From contig ONUF01000001.1 of NCBI GenBank assembly GCA_900321005.1, positions 1-64,000 on the forward strand: a DNA stretch of 64,000 nt. The letters run 5' to 3'. Below the pieces are notes generated by a model. It did no database searches, was not told where the DNA came from, and saw nothing but the letters and a program-made list of their open reading frames with translations. The position numbers and the translations under genes were made by a program. Origin of the DNA: an uncultured Bacteroidales bacterium. Its GTDB lineage: Bacteria > Bacteroidota > Bacteroidia > Bacteroidales > Paludibacteraceae. Of this stretch, positions 44,790-52,690 are shown piece after piece (the first letter of the stretch is position 1; each line of letters opens with the position of its first letter).

Positions 44790-46346
44790 ATGAAAAGGCA
44801 TTTTCTTTGTGCAGCCCTCTTGGTATTCGTCTGCTGCATTCCCCAAAAGACGAAGGCAGCACAGAATCATATAGAGTTTGATCCAAGTGTTTATTATTCG
44901 CAGTTGATTATCAACAGCAATCTGTATCATTTCCATTGCAATACCGGCAAGGTTGGCGGTCTGGGTCGCTACGATGCCTCCACAGGAACAGTAAGCGAAG
45001 GTGAATATGTCGACAGCCGTAAATTTGATTATGTCAATGGCTTGGTGTTCAAGGCAACGCTGGAGGCTATTCAACAGCACTATAATACGGAGGGAATACG
45101 CGAGGATGCCTATTCGTGGTTCAAGAGCGTTGAGGAGTTTGGCAACCGCTACTATAATGACTCCCGTAATGGGAAATCATTGGATGACCTGAACGCCTGC
45201 AAACTCTATTTTGGTTTGTACGATATTACCAAAGCCGGAGGACTTGGTCTAGTGGACGGCAGAAATTATGAGAATAGCACTACAGCTGACCATTGCCAGA
45301 CCGCGAAAGGAAAAGCGTTAACCGGCTTGAGTACGCATAACAGCAGTTACGCTATTTCTTCTTCCACATCCAATACGTTTTGCGGGAACAGCAGTACCTA
45401 TGAAGGCGGTTGGTGGCACAAAGACAGTTATGAAAACCAATTATGGTTGGACGGCCAGTATATGGGACCGGCATTGTTAGCCATGATGGTTGCTGACGGG
45501 CGGTATATTTCCGGTTCGGCGGCAGGCGACTGGGCTATCATCCGCAAGCAGTTTGACATGTGCTGGAATAGGCTCTGGGATAGCGAAAAGAAACTACTCT
45601 ACCATGCTTTCTCTGCTACTCCGACAAGCAGCCAGACTACCAACTGGGCAGACCATACCGGAGATTATTCTACAAATCCGCACTATGGCGTGAGCAGCGA
45701 GTTCTGGGGACGCGCAGCAGGATGGTATTTCTTCGCTTTGGTAGATATCTTGGAGCAGATGGACAAAGTGGGCAAGAATGGGGCGGATGCAGATTATGTA
45801 GAATTCAAACGGCAGTTGGAAGCTGTTGCAGACGGTCTGTTGGCTCGTCAGGATGCTACAACAGGCTGTTGGTGCCAATTACTGCAATACGGAAACGGCG
45901 TAGTACCCGATGGGTGTTCGACTGCCAATTATTTGGAGTCATCCGCTTCGGCTATTTTCACGGCTACATTCCTGAAAGGTATGCGATTAGGATATCTTAG
46001 TAAGGCCAAATATGAGACTGCCGCCAAGAAAGCATACAAAGGTTTTGTAGAGCAGTTTATTGTTGAAAATACAGGTGGAGAGGATAGCGGAAATGCTTAC
46101 TCGATTATCAAATGCTGCGCATCTGCCGGGTTGAGTAGCGACCGCAATGGTTCTGCGAAATATTATCTGGCGGAAAACAGTAACAAAGACACACAAGTCA
46201 TTAATACCTATACCGAAGGTAAGGTCTTAGGCGCATTTATCCTTGCTGCTACCGAATACGAGCGGGCGTATCCCCCTGCTGCAGCGCCGGAGCCGGAACA
46301 CGCAGGAGGTGAATGCCGCTGCCTGCGCGTAAGTATCACTGAGTAA
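44790..46346 (+). CDS. GH105 unsaturated rhamnogalacturonyl hydrolase, secreted
   Basis: Probable hydrolase of unsaturated galacturonyl-rhamnose products made by pectate or rhamnogalacturonan lyases. The 518-residue protein has a signal peptide (cleavage near TKA, residue 23). GH105 features are SLDDLNACKLYFGLY, GGWWHKDSYENQLWLDGQYMGPALLAMM with the probable catalytic Asp in WLDG (about 222), EFWGRAAGWYFFALVDILE, TGCWCQLLQ and NYLESSASAIFTATFLKG. The last 25 residues after YERAYP (Pro/Ala-rich, then CRCLRVSITE) have no counterpart in the paralogue at 46441 and may reflect a shifted end. Confidence 0.85.
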   Translation: MKRHFLCAALLVFVCCIPQKTKAAQNHIEFDPSVYYSQLIINSNLYHFHCNTGKVGGLGRYDASTGTVSEGEYVDSRKFDYVNGLVFKATLEAIQQHYNTEGIREDAYSWFKSVEEFGNRYYNDSRNGKSLDDLNACKLYFGLYDITKAGGLGLVDGRNYENSTTADHCQTAKGKALTGLSTHNSSYAISSSTSNTFCGNSSTYEGGWWHKDSYENQLWLDGQYMGPALLAMMVADGRYISGSAAGDWAIIRKQFDMCWNRLWDSEKKLLYHAFSATPTSSQTTNWADHTGDYSTNPHYGVSSEFWGRAAGWYFFALVDILEQMDKVGKNGADADYVEFKRQLEAVADGLLARQDATTGCWCQLLQYGNGVVPDGCSTANYLESSASAIFTATFLKGMRLGYLSKAKYETAAKKAYKGFVEQFIVENTGGEDSGNAYSIIKCCASAGLSSDRNGSAKYYLAENSNKDTQVINTYTEGKVLGAFILAATEYERAYPPAAAPEPEHAGGECRCLRVSITE

Positions 46347-46382
46347 AGTCTGTTTGCGCACGCGGAAAGAGGGGAAAGAATC

Positions 46383-46430
46383 ATAGGGTTTTAGGGGACT
46401 AGGGTCCTAGTATACTAGTATCCTAGAAAA
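46383..46430. repeat. CTAGnnnn octamer array between the GH105 genes
   Basis: Six 8-nt units: ATAGGGTT, TTAGGGGA, CTAGGGTC, CTAGTATA, CTAGTATC, CTAGAAAA, ending 10 bp before the next start codon. Confidence 0.75.
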
Positions 46431-46440
46431 CAAACTTACA

Positions 46441-47967
46441 ATGAAGAAATTGTATATCATATTTATAGCGGCGGCGGGGCTATGCCTTGCCGCTTGCGGA
46501 AAGTTCGGAAGGACGGGCCAAAAACCGGACAGTGATGTCCGTAATGATCGCGAAATGGTCGCGGGATACTCAGCAAAGATGATCAATGCGCGCATGACGG
46601 CATGGCATAACAAAGACGCCGAGGTCGGTTTTCCGAACGCCAACAGTACCAACGGCGTCACCAATCCGGCGATACCTGCGTCGTGGGACTATGTACCGGG
46701 CGTGGTAGCAAAAGGAATCCTCGATGTATGGGAATACTACCAGGACTCCGCCTGGGCGGATGCCTGGTACAAAGGCCTATGCGCGTGGGGACTGACGAAG
46801 ACCGCGACCGATAAAGGCGGCATCCTCGACGACCTCAACTGCACGAAGGTATTCCTCGTATTGTACGAAGGCGCGAAGCCCGGTGGGCGATTTGAGAACG
46901 CCGACAATGCTGCGTATTTCATGGAGCAGTTGCGTCGCGGTGCGCGCGGATTGGAGGATCATAAGAACCGCTACACCATCACTTCCGGTGGCGCAGAAGG
47001 CGGATGGATGCACAAGGCAACGGACGACCCGAGCACGAGTTATTACGGCCAGATGTGGTGCGACGGTGCGTACATGGGCCCGGCACTATTGGCACAACTC
47101 TTGGTTTGCGGTGCGACCGAAGGCCTGAACCTCGGTTGGAACGACGTATATGACCAGTTCGAGGTGTCATGGCCGTACCTGTGGGACGAAGAGAACCGCT
47201 TGCCGTACCACGTGCTATTCACGGACATAGTCCTTAATAATAACGCGCGCGCAATTGCCGAAAGCGGGCACGCGTTTCCTTGTAAGTATTCAGTAATCAG
47301 TGATCAGGAATCAGACACCATATGGCACTCGGAGGAATACTGGGGACGTGCGGCGGGATGGTATATGCTGGCGTTGGTCGATGTGCTCGAAGCATACCTT
47401 AAAGGGTTAGAGGTTAGTGGTGAGTGGTTAGAGGGGGAACCCCTGCCTTCAGCGCAGCATTTCGATGAGTTGCGGGATATGTTGTCGCAATTAGCGGACG
47501 GACTGGTAGCGCGGCAGGATAAAGAGACGGGCTGTTGGTATCAGTTGCTCGCCTATGGTCCGGAGAAAAGCGCCACGCAAGGCATCGACGATACGGGTTC
47601 GGACAAATATACGAACGTAGAAGCCGGCGGTACGCAATGTAATTATTTAGAGTCTTCCGCGAGTTGCCTCATTACGGCGGCATTGCTGAAGGGTTCACGC
47701 TTGGGATTGATCGACCATATGGATGCCGGTAAACGCGGATACGAAGGAATAGTCAAGCAATTCGTTCGCGAGGAAAAGGGCGAGCTTCAACTAATCGGCA
47801 GTTGCCAATCGGCGGGCTTGAGTAAAGACCGCAACGGTTCGGCTGCCTATTACCTGATTGGCAAGGATGTTCCCATACAAAATAACACCGAGGGAAAAGT
47901 CCTCGGTGCATTTCTGATGGCTGCCGTAGAATATGAACGCTTAGAAGCGGAAGGTAGCTCCCACTAA
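46441..47967 (+). CDS. GH105 unsaturated rhamnogalacturonyl hydrolase, lipoprotein
   Basis: Paralogue of the preceding enzyme, 508 residues, exported as a lipoprotein (lipobox to Cys19, LAAC). GH105 blocks: ILDDLNCTKVFLVLYEG, GGWMHKATDD, GQMWCDGAYMGPALLAQLL (probable catalytic Asp about 207), EYWGRAAGWYMLALVDVLEAY, TGCWYQLLAYG and NYLESSASCLITAALLKGSRLG. Two heptamer arrays lie inside the coding region: 47285-47312 (KYSVISDQES) and 47406-47433 (LEVSGEWLEG), both at places where the paralogue differs. The last 27 bp overlap the convergent barrel gene. Confidence 0.85.
   Translation: MKKLYIIFIAAAGLCLAACGKFGRTGQKPDSDVRNDREMVAGYSAKMINARMTAWHNKDAEVGFPNANSTNGVTNPAIPASWDYVPGVVAKGILDVWEYYQDSAWADAWYKGLCAWGLTKTATDKGGILDDLNCTKVFLVLYEGAKPGGRFENADNAAYFMEQLRRGARGLEDHKNRYTITSGGAEGGWMHKATDDPSTSYYGQMWCDGAYMGPALLAQLLVCGATEGLNLGWNDVYDQFEVSWPYLWDEENRLPYHVLFTDIVLNNNARAIAESGHAFPCKYSVISDQESDTIWHSEEYWGRAAGWYMLALVDVLEAYLKGLEVSGEWLEGEPLPSAQHFDELRDMLSQLADGLVARQDKETGCWYQLLAYGPEKSATQGIDDTGSDKYTNVEAGGTQCNYLESSASCLITAALLKGSRLGLIDHMDAGKRGYEGIVKQFVREEKGELQLIGSCQSAGLSKDRNGSAAYYLIGKDVPIQNNTEGKVLGAFLMAAVEYERLEAEGSSH
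47285..47312. repeat. AGTnnTC heptamer array inside GH105
   Basis: AGTATTC, AGTAATC, AGTGATC, AGGAATC; the reverse complement of the CTGAnnA family seen at 29851. Confidence 0.72.
47406..47433. repeat. GTTAGAG heptamer array inside GH105
   Basis: GTTAGAG, GTTAGTG, GTGAGTG, GTTAGAG in 7-nt register. Confidence 0.7.
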
Positions 47968-49758
47968 GAAGTTGATGCCCTGGCTGCGGTAGCCGTATAG
48001 ATACTCGTTCTTGCGATGCAACCAGTTATTGAGTTGCAGGAAGAGCGTGAGGTTTGGTTTTGGCTCGGGTTTTAATACTCCGGTATCCCGGTATCCCGAT
48101 TTTCCGATATCCCGAAGTTTTCCTACCCACATGTTGTACTCGACACCGGCATTGAGGTCGATGATCGGACGGAGCGTATAATCCGCGCCGTTGCTCACTT
48201 TCGCTATGCGACTGCCTTCGAAGCGGTTCTCCGAATAGAGCGACCAGTGCTTGTCGATGCGGCCGTCGATGCGAAGACACAGATCCCAGTTGGCACGGTC
48301 ATAGACAGGCATCGAACCCGACCAGAAATAATAGTCTCCATTCAAGTTAATACGTACCACGTCGCGGAAATGATAGTTGATCTGTCCGCCCACTTTGCCG
48401 CGGTTATAGGTGGCGTACTCATGACCGAAATCGCCCTTGAGGTAGTTCACCGCCGGAAGCGCGTATGCTTCGTTCGCGCTATGAGCGACGAACACGATCT
48501 GATTCAGCATATAGGCATAGCCTCCGTGCAGTTCAAGCAACAGTCCGCGCGCGGGACGGATATGAAAACCGATCTCGCCATCCACCGGCGTATAACCTGC
48601 TACATGATGGTTGATGATGCCGGTGTGAATCAGGTAATAGCGATTCTCTTCCATAAACTCCTGCAGCGTACCCAAACCGAAACTGCCGGTAGCGTCCGCA
48701 TAGACGGTGAGCCACTCTTTGGCAATCTGCGCCTCAAGGTTCACATGCGGCGAGGGAGCAAAGGAGATGTTCTCCGTACCGGATAACTCGTTCTTGCCGA
48801 CACCGATATTCATATCGAGGTTCACGCCCACATGCAAGCGCACGCGCTGACCGTCGTAAGCATAGTAAGGCTCAAGACGGATGTTATGGCGGCTGTTATA
48901 GAGCGAATCCGGGATAGCTGCGGCAAGGTTTCCGCGCAGTTGCATAAAGTTATTCTGGATATACGCCTGCAAGCCGACATGATGCACGTCGCCGCGCCAA
49001 TCGAAACCGGCCTTCGTGCGAATCTGATGCTCGCTGACTGCTCCAGGTTTAGCGAAGAGATTATAGCCAGTTTGGAGTTGGTATTGCACCTCTTGCTTGG
49101 GCGTGGAGCGGAGTCCGAAGAAGGCCTCCACTGTCCAAAGCGAAGTCTTATCTATTGCATCAAACGGATGGGGCTCCGGATACGCTATTTTATTCTTCTC
49201 CCACATACCCCATGCCTGCGAATAATCGTAGAAATGGCCGTACTTATGATAGAAGACATTTCCGCCGTTCAGTCCGAAATAGAGTTCGCACGTGCTGAAC
49301 GGATGCCGGAAATTGAGTCCGGCTTTCGTCTTACTCAGCGCTGCGAGTCCCCATTCCGCCTTATGATGCGCATAGACATCGAGGATGGAGCGCTTGCCGT
49401 CGTCCAGATGATACCCGAAATCAAACAACGTATTCGGGTGACCAATCGCGCCGCGGACATAACCGTCGTAGTTCTTGCCGGCTTCGAAGCGCGTAGGCTG
49501 CGAAAGCAAGGAATGGAAGGTAGCGGACGGCATGACATCCGCCGTAAAGGAGGAGTACTCTATCGGCGCAGGTTCAATGGTCGTCTCCACTACCGCAGGT
49601 TTGGTAGCCACTTTACCCGCCGCCTGTATCACCGGTTGAAAATCGCGCTCGACAGTGACGCTGCGGTTGAGGGCAGAATCAGATTGGGCGAGGGCGGGAG
49701 TAACTAGGAATCCTAGGACTCCTAGGAGACATAGGAGTCTATTATTCATCTTCTTCAT
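47941..49758 (-). CDS. Outer-membrane beta-barrel protein (TonB-dependent-receptor-like barrel), end of the pot operon
   Basis: The 605-residue protein has a signal peptide whose core (LCLLGVLGFLVTPALA) is written in CTAG nonamers, and a short periplasmic N-terminus (SVTVERDFQPVIQAAGKV). About 450 residues of alternating amphipathic strands follow, rich in Tyr, Gly and His, ending in a Phe-terminated strand (NFLVGATFRF) as expected for BAM substrates. It has the feel of a TonB-dependent-receptor-like barrel, but no plug domain is evident. It overlaps the upstream TPR gene by 17 bp and is the last gene in the potABCD-TPR-barrel run. Substrate unknown. Confidence 0.75.
   Translation of the reverse strand: MKKMNNRLLCLLGVLGFLVTPALAQSDSALNRSVTVERDFQPVIQAAGKVATKPAVVETTIEPAPIEYSSFTADVMPSATFHSLLSQPTRFEAGKNYDGYVRGAIGHPNTLFDFGYHLDDGKRSILDVYAHHKAEWGLAALSKTKAGLNFRHPFSTCELYFGLNGGNVFYHKYGHFYDYSQAWGMWEKNKIAYPEPHPFDAIDKTSLWTVEAFFGLRSTPKQEVQYQLQTGYNLFAKPGAVSEHQIRTKAGFDWRGDVHHVGLQAYIQNNFMQLRGNLAAAIPDSLYNSRHNIRLEPYYAYDGQRVRLHVGVNLDMNIGVGKNELSGTENISFAPSPHVNLEAQIAKEWLTVYADATGSFGLGTLQEFMEENRYYLIHTGIINHHVAGYTPVDGEIGFHIRPARGLLLELHGGYAYMLNQIVFVAHSANEAYALPAVNYLKGDFGHEYATYNRGKVGGQINYHFRDVVRINLNGDYYFWSGSMPVYDRANWDLCLRIDGRIDKHWSLYSENRFEGSRIAKVSNGADYTLRPIIDLNAGVEYNMWVGKLRDIGKSGYRDTGVLKPEPKPNLTLFLQLNNWLHRKNEYLYGYRSQGINFLVGATFRF
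48080..48119. repeat. CCGGTATC octamer array inside the barrel gene
   Basis: CCGGTATC, CCGGTATC, CCGATTTT, CCGATATC, CCGAAGTT in 8-nt register, encoding a segment around DIGKSGYRDTGV. It shares a CGGTAT core with the array at 59262. Confidence 0.72.
49704..49739. repeat. CTAGGAnnC nonamer array encoding a signal peptide
   Basis: Four 9-nt units: CTAGGAATC, CTAGGACTC, CTAGGAGAC, ATAGGAGTC. On the minus strand these read as Leu-Gly-x tripeptides (LCL, LGV, LGF, LVT) in the signal peptide core of the barrel protein. Confidence 0.8.
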
Positions 49759-52690
49759 TGTGATCCTCCTTTTCTACAGGTTGTTCGAGTTTGTCGAGTT
49801 CGGCGAGGCGGGCCTTGATGAGCGACGGGATATCATCACCCGGGGCGGTGTAGTTCTGCTGCAAAACGAGTAGGTACTGCCGTGCCTGGAAGAACTCTCC
49901 GCGGGCTTTGTTGATGTCGCTCAGCAGGATGAGTGCGCGCGCGAGCCAATACTGCTGCTGCGTATTCATCCGGGTGAAGTTCATGATCTCCGCTTCGGAT
50001 GCCTCGAGGTCATTGAGTTCGAAATAACTCTGCGCGAGCAGATACTCGGCTTCGGCACCGCGAGCCGTACGCACATCGGCTGCCAAGGTTTTCAGATCCG
50101 GTTGGGCTTTGGTCCATTGGCCTTTTGCCACCAGTGCTTTCGCGCGTCCGTAGAGAGCTTCCGCACGCATCTCATCGCTGATAGGTGCGTCACTCAAGAT
50201 CTGATCGGCGATGTCGATTGTCGCCTGATAGCGGTTCAAACGCTGCGAGCAGCGTAAGATTCCGAGGCGGGCAATCTGGGTGTTCTCGCGACTCGAAGAG
50301 AGGGCATGCATGCGATAGAAAGCTTCCATCGCGGCGGCATAGTCGCCCTTGTCGAAACAGATCTCCGCTACGCGTGTAGCCGCTTCTTCCTGATACGGGT
50401 TGGCTGTGCTCTCCGCGAGAATCATATACTGCGCGAGGGCCTCGGAAGACTTACCCAAGCGATAATACGAATCGGCGAGGTAGTAACGCGCGGTCGTGCA
50501 ATAGCGTCCGCCGGTACAGTATTGCGTGATATAATTGCTGAGAGCGATGGTTGCTTTCTGATACGAAGCCTGCATATACTGCATTTCCGCCGCCGCATAG
50601 AGGAGCGAGTCCTCCTGCGTTGTGACGGTCATGTTGATCTTCGCGAGGTTCTTAGTGTAGGCCAGATACTCGTCCACGCGTCCGTTTTCCACATACAGCG
50701 CTTGCAGCGCATCGAGGGCTGTGTATGCTTCTTCCGTTGCCGGATATTTCTCAATGGTCTGGCGGTAGGCCGCGATAGCCTGATCCGTCTCGTGCAGATT
50801 GCGATAGATCATCGCGCGCTCGAGCGATGCCTTGCGGGACAGCGTCGAGTGGGGATAGGAAGCGAGCAGTTGCTCATACGAAGCGATAGCCCCGCGTTCG
50901 TTATCCTGCTGGAGTTGCGCCCGGGCAATCTCATAGAGTCCGTCATCGGCGTAGTCGGACTTAGGATAGCGCTTGACGAGTTCGGTCAGTACATTCACTT
51001 TATCGCCGTATTTATGCTGGAGTCCAAGTGCGTAGCCTTTCTGGAAAAGCGCATAGTCTGCGCCTACGGCCTGGAGTTTGCTTACCTGCGAGTAATACGA
51101 GATAGCCGACGGGAACTCGCGCGCATTGAAATAGCAGTCGCCGATACGGTTGAGGGCATCGGCATAAGTGGGTTCCGTCGCGAGCGCCTCATCGATATAG
51201 GTCGAGAAGGCGTTGCGCGCAGCGTTATATTGGGCTTGCGAGAAGAAACAATAGCCCTGCAGGTAACGCGCGATAACATAGTTATCGGATTTCTTTGCAT
51301 CGCTGCGGCTGAAAAACGCTTTCAGGTCCTGTTCACACTTGCTGTAATCGCGTAAGCGGTACTCGGCCTCGGCGCGCACGTAGTACGCTTCCGTAGTGTA
51401 GCGATCTGACTCGTGGGTGTGCCCGATTACTTCGGTCATCCAATCGACGGACGCTTGCATCTTCCCTTGCAGGAAGTTATCCGCACCTAACTGATACCGC
51501 AGATACTGCTTGGTCTGCAGCATCTTCGGCGAGGGATTGGGAATAGAGTCGAGCGTCGCAATCGCTGCGGCGTAGTTCTTGCTCTGCATTAGCGCATCAC
51601 TCAGCAACTGATAGATCCGCTCCTCGTATTTGGAGTTGGGGAATTGGCGTAGGAAGTCATTGAACGCGCGCACGGACTCACCCAAGGCACTCGAGCTCTG
51701 ATAGGTACAGAGCGCATAGTTGTATGACGCTTCCTCCGTGATACGCGGTGTCAGTTTGTATCCCGCTGCGGCCTGATAGGACAGTTTGGCCTGCTCGTGC
51801 TGCTTGAGTTGCACATAGGCGTTACCCATCGTGAGGCACGCCGCCTCGGAGAGAGTGTCGTTCTGCTGCTTGACCAGTTTGAGCGCTGCGACCGCTGCTT
51901 CGTAATGACCTAAGGCATATTCCGCCGAACCCAACATAAAGAGATCATTACGCACGGGTTCTTCGTTCTGCGCCTTGGCGGCCTGCAGGTACTGCTGCAG
52001 ATGATCTACGGCTGTGCTGTAGTCTTTTTTCTGATACGCTATCTCACCCAACAGACGATGCAACTCGCCGTTGTTCGGACTCTCGGGGTGCTCGGCCAGA
52101 AGGACTTCGGCACGAATAGCCGCTTCTTCGTAATTACCCTGCGCAAACTGAATCTGGGTGATATAATACGGTACGGTCTTGTTGTACTCCGGTGCATTCT
52201 CCAATCGCTTGAGAGCCGGCAGTGCCTTGTCGTATTTCTCCAACTTGTACATGCAGTACGCGTAGTAATACGTGCCGCGCGTGGCGTAACGACTGTCGCC
52301 TTTACTCAACTGCGCGAAGTATATCGACGCGCGCTGGTACTCCTGAAGCATCAGATAGGCATACCCGCGGTAAAAAGCATAGTCCGTCTGGTGCTCGCGC
52401 GTCAGGGCATGGAGTTCAACCGTTTCCAGAAATTTCAGGCTCTGCTTGTAATGGCCTTTCTCCACTTGGATGATACCCTGCATCAACTTTACCTCGTCGG
52501 CAAAAGTGGTGTAGGGGAAAGCCTGCAAGTACGCCTTGAGGTCGTTCGGCAACTGCTTGTCGCGTGCCGGAAAACGCTCCACCAGCGCTTTATATTGCGT
52601 CTCCATCTCCGTCGTTTGGGCGGAAAGTGGAGCAACTAGGATCCCTAGGAACCCTAGGAGACCTAGGATGACTAGTCGGATTTTTCTCAT
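49742..52690 (-). CDS. Large periplasmic tetratricopeptide repeat protein
   Basis: The 982-residue protein has a signal peptide (LVILGLLGFLGILVAPLSA) followed by TPR-like helix pairs along almost its whole length. Examples are YRGYAYLMLQEYQRASIYFAQL, GEIAYQKKDYSTAVDHLQQYL, NRIGDCYFNAREFPSAISYY and YYLADSYYRLGKSSEALAQYMIL. It ends in an acidic tail. Similar long TPR proteins precede barrel genes in other Bacteroidota; they are likely assembly or scaffold factors at the outer membrane, but this is inference. It overlaps potD by 4 bp and the barrel gene by 17 bp. The signal peptide core is encoded by a CTAG nonamer array. Confidence 0.85.
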   Translation of the reverse strand: MRKIRLVILGLLGFLGILVAPLSAQTTEMETQYKALVERFPARDKQLPNDLKAYLQAFPYTTFADEVKLMQGIIQVEKGHYKQSLKFLETVELHALTREHQTDYAFYRGYAYLMLQEYQRASIYFAQLSKGDSRYATRGTYYYAYCMYKLEKYDKALPALKRLENAPEYNKTVPYYITQIQFAQGNYEEAAIRAEVLLAEHPESPNNGELHRLLGEIAYQKKDYSTAVDHLQQYLQAAKAQNEEPVRNDLFMLGSAEYALGHYEAAVAALKLVKQQNDTLSEAACLTMGNAYVQLKQHEQAKLSYQAAAGYKLTPRITEEASYNYALCTYQSSSALGESVRAFNDFLRQFPNSKYEERIYQLLSDALMQSKNYAAAIATLDSIPNPSPKMLQTKQYLRYQLGADNFLQGKMQASVDWMTEVIGHTHESDRYTTEAYYVRAEAEYRLRDYSKCEQDLKAFFSRSDAKKSDNYVIARYLQGYCFFSQAQYNAARNAFSTYIDEALATEPTYADALNRIGDCYFNAREFPSAISYYSQVSKLQAVGADYALFQKGYALGLQHKYGDKVNVLTELVKRYPKSDYADDGLYEIARAQLQQDNERGAIASYEQLLASYPHSTLSRKASLERAMIYRNLHETDQAIAAYRQTIEKYPATEEAYTALDALQALYVENGRVDEYLAYTKNLAKINMTVTTQEDSLLYAAAEMQYMQASYQKATIALSNYITQYCTGGRYCTTARYYLADSYYRLGKSSEALAQYMILAESTANPYQEEAATRVAEICFDKGDYAAAMEAFYRMHALSSSRENTQIARLGILRCSQRLNRYQATIDIADQILSDAPISDEMRAEALYGRAKALVAKGQWTKAQPDLKTLAADVRTARGAEAEYLLAQSYFELNDLEASEAEIMNFTRMNTQQQYWLARALILLSDINKARGEFFQARQYLLVLQQNYTAPGDDIPSLIKARLAELDKLEQPVEKEDHNEEDE
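52636..52680. repeat. CTAGGAnnC nonamer array encoding the TPR protein's signal peptide
   Basis: Five 9-nt units: CTAGGATCC, CTAGGAACC, CTAGGAGAC, CTAGGATGA, CTAGTCGGA. Read on the minus strand they encode LGL, LGF, LGI and LVA tripeptides. Confidence 0.8.

Noticed and set aside
27305-52680. CTAG arrays as sites of an insertion sequence or attachment site
   Set aside because: No transposase, integrase or terminal inverted repeats are next to any array, and the strict 8- or 9-nt period indicates tandem repeats.
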